From Castor canadensis (lineage: Eukaryota; Chordata; Mammalia; Rodentia; Castoridae): 64,000 nt of DNA. Each line of letters begins with the position of its first letter. Position 1 is the first letter of the stretch. Shown one piece after another: positions 37,301-47,300 of this stretch. The stretch covers positions 147,152,473-147,216,472 of the forward strand of contig NC_133389.1 in NCBI RefSeq assembly GCF_047511655.1, written 5' to 3'. The notes under the pieces are model-generated. The model did no database searches, was not told the origin of the DNA, and saw nothing but the letters and a program-made list of their open reading frames with translations. Made by a program: the position numbers and the translations under genes.

Positions 37301-38239
37301 ATCTAAGCATAGCTGGGGACACTTGTTAGGGTGTGTGCTGACATACTAGGCATGTGGACAGATCTGGAAGGTCAGGTTTGTCCTCTGCCTGGGCGGGAGC
37401 ACAATGGGAGCTCTTGAAATCCATGCAAAGCTGCCTGCATGGTGATAGGCTTGGTCTGCTTTGGGTAGCTGACCTTGGCAGTGAGGAAAAGGAGCTAATG
37501 TAGAGCTAAGGAAAGCGAGAACAAAATGGAGCCATTGGCTCCTCTGCATTTGTTACCCCATCTCATTAAATCACCACATGGTAGTAATGGCTTCACTGCC
37601 GCCCTCCGAACCTCATGCAAATTCTCAAATGTGGAACCACACGAGGAAAGGGACTCTAGGAAACAATCCCAGCATAACTGAATTAGCCATTTCTCCTGCC
37701 CTTCACACTTTCTGTTGGGAACCTGTTGTCATCCTGATGGGCTTGCTTTTATAAGTGAGTTGGACCTTCTCTTTTATAGCTTTCAGTGTTCTCAAGATGG
37801 CTCCCCACTAACAGAGCCATGTGGGTTGAGAAACCCAGAGCACTTCTCAGGCACTAGCCTACTGCACAGGTCCAAGATACCCAGGTTCAAACTGTCTTTC
37901 TGCTCTGCATCTCTTTCTGTGCCAACTTCCCCTGCTCCATCTCTCCTTCTTTCCATTTCTATTACTCTTGCCCTCTGCCTGGGCCACCCTAGACTTAGTG
38001 CTGAAGCACTCTTTCTCACCTCTGTGGTGATAACCAGAGTTTCTGGGTCTATGCACACCTCCATCTGTCCAACATTAAACTTCAGTGCATTTTCCTCTGT
38101 GAAGAGCTGTTTTCTGGTTATTTCAATTTCTTGCTGCTGAGAAGCTGGAAAGTGCTGCTTGCTTCTAACCTACAATCTTGGCTCACAATTCAACTTTATT
38201 TTGAAGTTTTATGTTGGCCATAATGAAAAAAAAAATCAC

Positions 38240-38640
38240 TCAGATTGGTATGTTTGCTTATACCAAAATTCTAAATTTAACAAAAAGAGACCATAAATCA
38301 AGTGAAAACACAAGTACAAGGCTTAGTAGTATACGAAGTAAAGAATGCCAACTATTCAATAAGAAAAGTAGGAGTCAAATTTTTAGAAAGTAGGAAAAGA
38401 ATATGACTTAAGAGAAGATAAATGCATGAAGAGATAGATTTCAACCTTACCACTACACAAATGAAACAATCATTCTTTACCTATCAGTCAGGGAGAAATA
38501 TCAAATTTGAAGCAGACATGGGGAAACACGTGTCCTTACAGAATTGGGAGGACAGTCCTTTGGGAGGGCAATTTGGCAGTAGTGTATTAGAATACATATA
38601 CCCAATGCCATAATTCTGGCTACATACATTCAGAGATGTG
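38240..38640 (+). mobile_element. Possible old L1/HAL1 fragment
   Basis: TTACCTATCAGTCAGGGAGA followed by AAATATCAAATTTGAAG and GGAGGGCAATTTGGCAGTAG resemble the last part of old L1 ORF2. Low similarity by eye. Confidence 0.4.
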
Positions 38641-38999
38641 CACAGCTCTTTTCTTTTTCCCCCTGGAAAAAGTAACTATGACCCTACCATTTCTATGCAT
38701 CCTTGGAAGAAAACTTTAGGCCTCTTTTATGAGCCATCTGCAAGACTCAAACAGGTGTCTCTATTGTTAATTTCGACTGGCATTTGCATCAGGACTGTTA
38801 ACATTTCCTTGTCTGTCTTTTATCCCTTGACTTACCCAAGACACCTTCTAGAAAAAAGAGTGGAGATGGGAAGAGAAAACAAATTTAAATGGGGGGAGGG
38901 GAAACCTAGCCTGTCACTTAACACTATTGAAATTTTCAGGATATTTTAGGCTTTGATAATCTCCTAGAAAAACAACTCTTTGCTCATTCCAAAGCTGGC

Positions 39000-39640
39000 T
39001 TTAACCTGGGACTTGGAGGTAATGCTTTCCAGTCTGCTGCATGATGTGACCAGAGGCACTATGTATAAAATAAGGCCCACTGCTGCTCTGGGATCTGCTG
39101 GCTTCCCCACGGCCTGACAGATCCCAGCCTGCTCCCAGCCCAAAGCCTGGAAAGCTGGGACTTCCATGAATCCTGTGCTCCCCATAGTGGTCAGATTCGC
39201 TTCCATTCCCTTCTTCTCCGGTCAGGTAAGAGCAGCTCGTGAAATATGCAGAATCGTGCCTCACACAGCCCTCACCCGGCATCTTTGTACAAACAAGACG
39301 GAACCAAGTTCATAAAGCATGTGGTTACAAGAACTGTCTACAACACTGCCTAGCCTTAGAAAGAGGAACGAAAACCAGCATGCTCAGAATTAACTGTAGC
39401 AGGGTTGACTTCCGCCTGTCCTCTTTCACGCCGCTGCAGATCGTAGAGCAGAGGTGTGTGTTTGTCACTTTCCCTTCTCTACACTTCCCCAAACGCCCTT
39501 CTCTGGACACAAACACCTGACTGTCTTTACTAAAATGCCAAGTGGTCCTGCTATGCCCGCTGTATGCTGCAAGCGGGATAAACCTGGTGTATGATCTTCC
39601 GGGTCACAATTAGACTTTTCGTATGTGATGTGGTTATCTT
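39000..39640. promoter_or_regulatory. Repeat-poor, relatively CpG-rich block
   Basis: It lacks recognisable repeats and has more CpG than its surroundings (CACCCGGCAT, CACGCCGCTG, AAGCGGGATA, TTCCGGGTCA), plus a TATAAAA at 39064 on the + strand. Open frames of 80-93 codons on both strands have no recognisable product. It could be a conserved element, an unannotated promoter or chance. Confidence 0.25.
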
Positions 39641-40032
39641 GATATCTGCTAACCACCCCCCTTTTTTTTTTGGTCAAGGCTGAAAAGTGGGCAGCAAGAA
39701 ACATGTATTAGGGCTCCAGTGTCCTTCCATGGTGATGAGCAGTGCAAAGAGACAACACTTTTTCAATATGATTGTGCAGATGTGTAAGGGATAATGGAAC
39801 TTGTTCTGTCCAAATAAAAAATTAAGTTTAATTTTTTTTAAATGTTCAAATTAAAATGGTATATTAAGACAATGAAATTATTTCTAAATGTATAGAAATG
39901 TACTGCCATCTACTGCATATAAAAATCCTCTCAGAAGTATGTTCCTCCTACTAGAATTATTTACAATCAAGTGACAGATATCTTAAATCATAAATGAAAT
40001 ATAAGAAATGGTAACAAAGAAATTATACTTCA

Positions 40033-40360
40033 GAGGCCAACACAGTGACTTATGCCTGTAATCCCAGTTATTCGAGAAACAGAGACCAGGAGGATGATGG
40101 TTTAAGGCCAACCCTGGGGGAGGGGGAGAGTTAGCGAGACCCCATCTCAACTGAGTGTAGTGGCGTGTGCCTGTCATCCCAGCTACATGGGAAACATAAG
40201 TAGAGAGATTGTGGTCCAGGCACAAACACAAGATCTTATGCCAAAAATAACTAACATGAAAAGGGCTGGTGGCATGGCTCAGGTGGTAGAGTGTCTGCCT
40301 ACCAAGTGCGATGCCCTGAGTTCAAAACCCTCTGTCAACAAAACAAAAAAGCCATACTGT
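40033..40360 (+). repeat. Composite SINE: 7SL-7SL-tRNA
   Basis: 7SL-like units begin near GGCCAACACAGTGACTTATG and GAGTGTAGTGGCGTGTGCCT. The tRNA-like unit has TGGCTCAGGTGGTAGAGTGT and GAGTTCAAAACC, one base longer than the ideal B box. Confidence 0.85.
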
Positions 40361-40494
40361 TACCTTTAATTTTTCATCTGAGATTTTTTTCATCTCTTTA
40401 ATTTTCCATTTTCTTTTAAAAATCTATTTCCCCATCTCTTCATTGACTTGACTATGGCTGTTACATGTTTAATCTCATGAGGCTTTCATTCTGT

Positions 40495-40725
40495 GCATGT
40501 GTGGTGGTGGGATTGGACCCAGGGCCTGTGCTTGCTAGGCAAGCGCTCTACCACTTGAGACATGTACCCCGTCCTTTTGCTTTTAGTTTGCTTTTCAGAC
40601 AGTCTCACTGTTTTGCTCAAAGTCAGCCTCAAATCACAATCCTCCTATCTCTGCCTCCCAAGTAGCTAGTATTACAGATTTGTACCATCATGCCCCACTT
40701 GTTTTTGTGATAGGGTCTTTTACTT
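40495..40725 (-). repeat. Composite SINE, antisense: 7SL-tRNA
   Basis: On the + strand: GCAAGCGCTCTACCACTTGA (reversed tRNA-like unit) followed by CTGCCTCCCAAGTAGCTAGT (reversed 7SL-like unit). Confidence 0.85.
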
Positions 40726-41540
40726 CCTGCATTAGCTCTGTAACCACCCCACCCACATTTGCTTATAGGTATCACTTTCACTCTAGAACCTTTCCTCAAA
40801 TGTCTAACACTCATGAACCATCCATTCATGCTAAGAGCTAATACCAAGGTACCAATAAGCAGAGACTCAGTGGCAGTGTTTGTTCTTTGGCAGGTTTCCT
40901 GGCCAAAGCTGGCCATTTTATTAGAAAACCCTCAACTGTTAGTCTCTACAGGCATTTTTGGGGGAGGGGAGACAGTTTTCCTCGGAGAGGAACCCATTAA
41001 TTTCCTGTTTGCACGAATTACATGAAAGGAGGCTGAGCACCTGGCTGTTTAGTGTAGACTGTCACATGATCCTCTGCTCTCAGTAGAACACTCTGGTCTT
41101 AGTCTATGCCTGCTATCCCTAAACCCAGAGGTCTTGATCCAGCCACTCAGAAAATAAACCACCAGGTTTCACAGGTGGAGTGGGGATGCAGTCACTTGCT
41201 CTAGGTGAAGAGAGTAATGTGGAGGGTCTCACTGTTCCTTAACAGATTTTCCTCTGCTTTTAACCCCGCCTATTTTTAACCCCTCCTCCTCTGTCTTTGA
41301 GGGAACTGATACTCTAATGCACCAGCTTTAAGGCCTTGAATCAGTTTGCTCTGTCATCTGTGACTTCCTCTACTATTCTCTTTGACCTTGAGTGTCGTAT
41401 CTTTATATATACAAAGATGCTGCATGTCCATCACCATAGGATTCCTCCAGCAAGCACCCTTCCTCCAGTCCCGTTCAGCCCCAAGCCGTCTCCACCCTTT
41501 TCCATTCACAGGTGTCACTCACAAGAATCTATTGGTGTGA

Positions 41541-41705
41541 AAGGCTGAGCCTGGTGGTGCACGACTCTAATCCCGGCTACACAGGAGGCATAGGCAGAAG
41601 GATTAAGATCTGTGGCTGTCCTTAGGCAAAAATGCAAGACCCTATTGAAAAATGAACTGGAGGCTTGACTCAAGCAGGAGAGGGCCTGCCTAGCCTTCTC
41701 CTGAG
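41541..41705 (+). repeat. Composite SINE, 3'-truncated
   Basis: 7SL-like unit (GCTGAGCCTGGTGGTGCACG), then the beginning of a tRNA-like unit that stops at CTGCCTAGCC. Confidence 0.75.
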
Positions 41706-41786
41706 GCGGGGAGAGAAATAATGAGCATCTATTAGAAGGAAATGGAGTTTTCTTGAGGAGAATGGATAAAGAATTCACGTGAGGTC

Positions 41787-41832
41787 GGGGGCGGGGTGTG
41801 GCTCAGTGGTAGAATGCTTGCCTACCTCGAGG
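41787..41832 (+). repeat. ID-like SINE, 5' half only
   Basis: GGGGTGTGGCTCAGTGGTAG, then GCTTGCCTACC; the B-box half is missing. Confidence 0.7.
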
Positions 41833-42211
41833 TCTTGGGAAGTTGCTCCAAGGACCTCAGCAGCAGGATTTTGTCAACCCCTTCCTTAATGTACTACTGT
41901 GAGTGTAACTTCGTTTTAGAGACATTTCATCATCTCTAAGCCTGGTTTCAAACTGAGAATGTGATCAGCTCAACTTGAGTCAGGGTCAGTTAGCAGTGGC
42001 TGGGAGAATGTGGCCTTTATGGGGGGCCATTTCCAGGAAAGAAGGAAGTGTGAGCAAAGAATGTTAACAGTAGCCTGAGGATGCCAACGATGGGAGAGAT
42101 TATGAGTGAGGGTCAGAGTTAGGGGACCATGCCATAGAGCTAGATTAAAAAAAGGGAGATGCCATTTATTCTACACAACCAAGAATCACTCTCACACTCA
42201 AGTTTTAAATT

Positions 42212-42328
42212 TTTTTTTTGAGACAGGGTTTCACGTGTAGCTCAGGCTGGCCTCAAACTTCCAATCCTACTGCCACCACCTCCCAAGTACTGGGATTACA
42301 GGTGTGTACCACCATGCCCGCCTCACAC
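42212..42328 (-). repeat. 7SL/B1-like SINE, antisense
   Basis: GAGACAGGGTTTCACGTGTA and CCCAAGTACTGGGATTACAG. Confidence 0.85.
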
Positions 42329-43734
42329 TCATGTTTTTAAGTTATTGCTCAGAACCGGAACAAGTGTGTTCCTCTGAAGGAAACTCTGAACACGGGCTAG
42401 CTTGCTAGTGATCCTCAACATGTTTTAGTCTCTGTGCCTCAGACAGAGATGATGAAACCAAGTGGCTCTCAGAAAACCAGAAATAATGTATCAAACGCAT
42501 CCAAGAGTATTCTTAGCACAGTAAACACTCAGCAAGTCCTAGCTGTGATTTTAAACGTTAAACAACCTTAGCTAATTTAGTTTTTTTCTTAGAAAATCAT
42601 TAGGCTTATTTTTCCCTCCAAAGCTGCTTAGCACACAGTAAAGCCCAGCTTCTCAGTCTCACAGTCTGGGAGCCAACACACATGCAGGTGAAAAGGATTA
42701 AGTCACTTACCTGTCTTTCCTCCACATAACCATTTTAAATCATTTTGTTAAGTGATGATGTAAGTAAGTGTCTAGGCATGATAGAATTCTAATATGTCTT
42801 TACTCCATCTCAGTCCAGTGAGCTTAATTCAGGAGAGAAACTGAACATACACTGCTCAGATCCATGGATTCCAAGACATAAATCTAACTAGTGAGTTACT
42901 CTACATTTTATTACCTGTCAATGAAATAAATACATAAGCAGGAAATGCAATAAATACATAAGCATATGATACCTCAATTACAAAAATAGAATTTATTTAA
43001 GTTACCGATATATACAGAATACATGATACAAATATTTATTACATACAAATTCTGCTTCTCAATAAGAAAGTGTGTACACAGTACAAACTGTGGCAAGAAT
43101 TCCTAAAAGGCCTCCACTATATTTCTTTGATCCTAAGTCTCATACTTGTTTCTTTCCCACAACTGGACTGTTATAATTATATACACAATATAGCATTTAT
43201 TTTCCCCTAAAAATGTTATCAAACCAGTAGTATACCTAGCGAGTATTTTTATCTTAGATTCAAGAACATACAGTGTTTTGAGGTGAGTAAAGGTCTTAAT
43301 CTTTTTAAATTTTATCAGCAATACTTTATTACATTAATCCAACCTCCCCAATCTTTCCTACAGTCCTAGTGACCTTGAAATGGAAACCATGTCATGTTAT
43401 TGAGCACAATTCTACTTTTTATTTTTGGATATGGATAATGCATTTTTGTATTTACCTTGGAGCAGTATGGTTTGAATTAAGCCCAGGTACAAGCCTCACA
43501 GTGTATGTAACTAAGATATGAGGGGAAGAGTGAAAGATTACATCAATTATTTGTCTTCCTACCACATGACAACTTTTAATTTTGTTAGGTGCTGTTGAAA
43601 ATAGGAATGAGGCGCTAAGAAGTGAATGGACAACAATGATGTACAAAACAAACATTTCTTTCAGAAAAATATATGCTAATGTTCTGTGTTTAAAGAACTG
43701 TATTCAGGGGTAATCATCTCCATAGTCAGTAATG

Positions 43735-43860
43735 TACTCTGGACCTGCCACAGGTACAGACCACATCTGTCTGTCTCCTACGTTTCCAGCACCTACCAAA
43801 GTACAGGCACACAGGTGTTCGTTCTACTCTACAGCACACGTGAGTTGGACGAATGATATG
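43735..43860 (+). repeat. Possible L2 3' end
   Basis: CTGTCTCCTACGTTTCCAGC, then CACACAGGTGTTCGTTCTAC, echo the L2 terminal region. Antisense to GTF3C3. Confidence 0.4.
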
Positions 43861-44013
43861 TTCAATTCCAAACTGGCTGAGAGGCTATTATAGTCTATTT
43901 CACCCTGGAGATAATTTTAGCACAGAATGTTAAAAGGAAATGACAGAACAATATACAGGTATACCAAAAGATAAAAACTACAGTTTTGGGTTTTGTTCTT
44001 GTTTACTTGTTTT

Positions 44014-44092
44014 ACAGTGCTGGGAATGAACCCATGGGCCTTGTGCATGCCAGTCAAGAATTCTACCCAAGCCACACCCCCCAGCCCAAAGC
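44014..44092 (-). repeat. ID-like SINE in the GTF3C3 3' UTR
   Basis: The + strand reads TTACAGTGCTGGGAATGAAC and CTTGTGCATGCCAGTCAAG: a reversed ID with a decayed A box. It therefore lies in sense with GTF3C3. Confidence 0.7.
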
Positions 44093-44208
44093 TGCAGTTT
44101 TGAAGGTAACTGGCAGTGATGGGGGCAGTTTTAAAAAGTGAAATTCACTGTGGGATAATACTAATTATTTCCATTTTGGAGTTTAGAACAGTGAAGCAAC
44201 TGAGGTGT

Positions 44209-44331
44209 TCATATAGCACAATAAGTATATAAAAGCTTTTGAGCCATTTCAGTATTCCCGCTGCCCTGATAAATAAGTGACAAGTTGTAGGCAATATCTC
44301 GTCGCAAGTCTAACTGGTCAACTTCTATACC
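44209..44331 (-). CDS. GTF3C3: GTF3C3 terminal coding exon
   Basis: 123 nt including the stop (TCA on the + strand at 44209-44211). Acceptor TTCTCCTAG. It encodes [20 protein letters not shown] and a C-terminus ending LLYTYCAI, closely matching the known mammalian end. Confidence 0.97.
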   Translation of the reverse strand, partial: GIEVDQLDLRRDIAYNLSLIYQGSGNTEMAQKLLYTYCAI

Positions 44332-47300
44332 CTAGGAGAAAAAAAAGACATAAATATGTTTATATTCCAAACTGCCAACCAGGGTAATTTATGGCAAATA
44401 GTTCTGTAAGTTTTCAAAAGCCACTGAAATTTACATAATACTAAAAATAATTATACCTTAAACCAATGCTGATACAGTTAATCACTGTAGTAGCAGTTCA
44501 ATCAAATACTTTAAAATGTCTAACCAGTAAGTTATAGAAAATGTCTCACCAACAAGCCACAACAGACTAAACTTCTGATGAATTAAGAGTTAAAAAAAAA
44601 CCCATAAAAGTAAAGAAAATACAGTTGAGTAATATAATCTTGGGAAAGACTCTTCTATATGTAACAGCAGCACTAGAAACTAAACACAGGCATGGTGGCG
44701 CACACCTGTAATCCCAGCACTTAGGAGGCCAAGGCAGAAGAATTTCAAGTTCCAGGCCAGTCTGAGCTACAAAGTAAGTGGGCTTACACAAAAAAAAACC
44801 AACCAACTCCCCTGCCCCCAAAGCCTAGAAACTGTAAGAAACAATCTATTTCATGGAATAAAGTATTACCTGATTTTAGAATAAAAAATTAAGCCTATTA
44901 AGATTGTTAAACTCAATTTTGTTCTTGGTCAGCTGAAGTGGCCAATGAAGGGACTCAAAGGAGAGTGCTGACAGTTCCAAGACCCGTTGAGGAATGCAGG
45001 AGAGGCAGGCTGACCCTTTCCAGGATCCCTGACCTTGTGGAGCCCCAAGGCTGTAATTTAAGCCCCTCTAGGTCCAGCTCTGCTCTTTCTGCACCAAGCT
45101 CCTACCCCAATCTTTTTGGCTTCGGGGGTACCTGTGTTAGTGTGTGCTGTTAGAGAGCACAGGACTTCAGAGTACTAGCGTTACCTGGTACTTGAACATG
45201 AAAATGAAGAATGGCTACATTACTCAGTACTCAGGCTTCTTGACTACCAATGCCTATCTGTAAAGCATAGGAACTGTCTTAGGGCAACTGAAGGAGGGCC
45301 ATAGCCATAAGCTGTACATATTCACATCGTTGCTGATTAGGTCATAAGGCTAGAATGTCAAAGATCTCCCTGTTGCTGAACATAGTTACATAAATGCATT
45401 GAATTAGGGAAAAATACTGTGTTTTTTTGAGGCAGGATGTCATTAGGTAGCCAGGCTAGCCTTGAGCTTGCAATCCTCCTACCTCAGTCATAGGTATGTG
45501 TCACCACATTTGCACCAAAAAATACATTTTAATATACAAGCTATAATTTATTTCATTTTCTGGATCACAATACTTAGCACACTGCACTTATCTACAGATA
45601 AAATGACTCCTCAGTTTTAAAGCGAACTATACAATAAATACCTCTACCACAAGTGGAGGGAGCTCCAGGGCCTTTTGGTAATAGTGGATTGCAAGGTGAG
45701 TCAGCCCTAGTTGATGAAGGCCACGGCCCAAATTATAGAATGATTCCTGGCAAGGCCCACGTATAGTGAGGTATCGATTAAGGAAGGAAAAGCCCTACAG
45801 AAAAGAAAAAGACAATTCAATACTTCACTCATTGTTAGTATGTACTGAACTACTGTATGTGCTGGAAATATAAATATTAAAAACATAGACACAGTCCTGT
45901 TCTAAAAGAACACAGTATACATTATTACATCCTATCATATTTTGGATACATCAAACATAAAATAATGAAATCATAAAGCGAAAGTATTAAAGATATAGGA
46001 GTGAACAACACTAACAAGATCTCTGAGCTCTTGGAGTTTATATTATTAGAGGGGACAAGCTCTTTTGCTAAAGTAAACAATAAAACAAAGGCCAAAGGCA
46101 TAATCTTGAATTGTTATAACAACCAAGACAGGAATTTGGGGATTTTGTTTTTGTTTTTCACAGTACTGGGGCTTTGTGCAGACTAGGCAAGTGCTCTACC
46201 ATTTAGCTGTACGTGCTGGGCTAGGATCGTGTATTAAGTGGTAGAGCACCTGTCTAGCAGGTGTAAGGCCCTGAGTTCAATCCCTAGCTCTAAAAAAAAG
46301 AAAATTGCTGGTAATGGTACAAGGATACAACACTCATTGTATCTCTCTCTCTCTCTCTCTCACACTCACACACACACACACACACACACTTAAAAAAAAC
46401 TAATTTAAATGAAATGAATCTTCAAGACCTACGATAGCTGGAGACATCAGGGCTCCAGAACAGAAGGGAGCCTGCATGTAAATCCCCGTACATTCTGCCT
46501 ATGTCTTTCCCCCTATGACCGGGTTGTGTCCTCACAACATTGCTATAGTAAGTCTTAACCATGAGTACAACTATATGCTGAGTTTCACAAGGGATGAACA
46601 CAAGAATAAGGGTTGAATATTCCCAACATGTATACCAAACAGGTATTACTTTTGAAACAGGATGTCAGAAAGCATTAAATATATTCACGTTCAAGGAACA
46701 TAAAATGCAATGAGAAATCCAAATGAATTACCTGCACAATAAGAGCATGTCTCTTCAACACATACTTCTGAGATGCCATGTGAAAAAAGGTTAGGCCTAT
46801 GCAGAGGTTATAGAGAGGTTCATTGGGATAGGCACGAAAGGCTTGCACGTACTGTCCTGGAAAATGAGCAGTGGGATCAGATGGCATGGGAGTAGTTCTT
46901 TATTTCCTCATTACTTATTCAAATATATTTTAAAGCCAAACATTACTAATTTTAATATGTACAAACTACACATTCCATCTTATGTGCCATTATGAAATGC
47001 ACATTGTTTTAATTTAAAGTAATATGTAACACAGAATGCAATCAGAAGTTCTCATAAAAGTATTTTTTAGTTTTTTTTTTGGATTGCGGGGTGAACTAAG
47101 GGATTTGTGCTACCACTTCAGCCAGTCTTCCAATCCTGATAAATGTATCTTGATCATGAAGATTAATATGAGTAAATAAAAGAAATGTTCTTTTAGGTAC
47201 AACTAGATATTTCTATGTGACCATAAACCTATTTTATGATCTTAATCTATTTTTTAAAACATAAGAGAATTTGGAATAAGTCTTTTAAGTGCTGGCGAAC

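Larger units (their letters stand above)
26091..42899. other. Intergenic region between convergent genes
   Basis: No protein-coding exon with supporting splice signals was recognised here. Named content is three MaLR-type LTRs, L1 pieces, a Tigger element and about ten SINEs. The stretches 26.1-27.2, 27.6-29.6, 31.2-31.9, 37.3-38.2 and 38.6-40.0 kb look unique or too old to identify. A non-coding RNA cannot be excluded. Confidence 0.6.
42900..44208 (-). other. GTF3C3: GTF3C3 3' UTR (end uncertain)
   Basis: Minus-strand AATAAA signals (TTTATT on +) lie at 43325-43330, 43196-43201, 43035-43040, 42992-42997 and 42907-42912, so the UTR could be about 0.9 to 1.3 kb with alternative ends. The region is AT-rich and holds an ID-like SINE relic at 44014-44092 and an L2-like piece near 43735-43860, both antisense to the gene. 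Which signal is used cannot be told from sequence alone. Confidence 0.5.

Noticed and set aside
37715-38140. 141-codon frame, the longest in the intergenic region
   Set aside because: Composition is Ser/Pro/Leu-rich as expected from a pyrimidine-rich strand, overlapping frames are open on the other strand, and no motif or gene structure supports it.
44938-45153. 71-codon frame in a GTF3C3 intron
   Set aside because: No homology I recognise and no splice sites; kept only as an unknown segment.
46342-46389. Possible CRISPR-like or tandem gene array
   Set aside because: It is a simple TC/AC microsatellite; no direct repeats with spacers were seen anywhere in the window.
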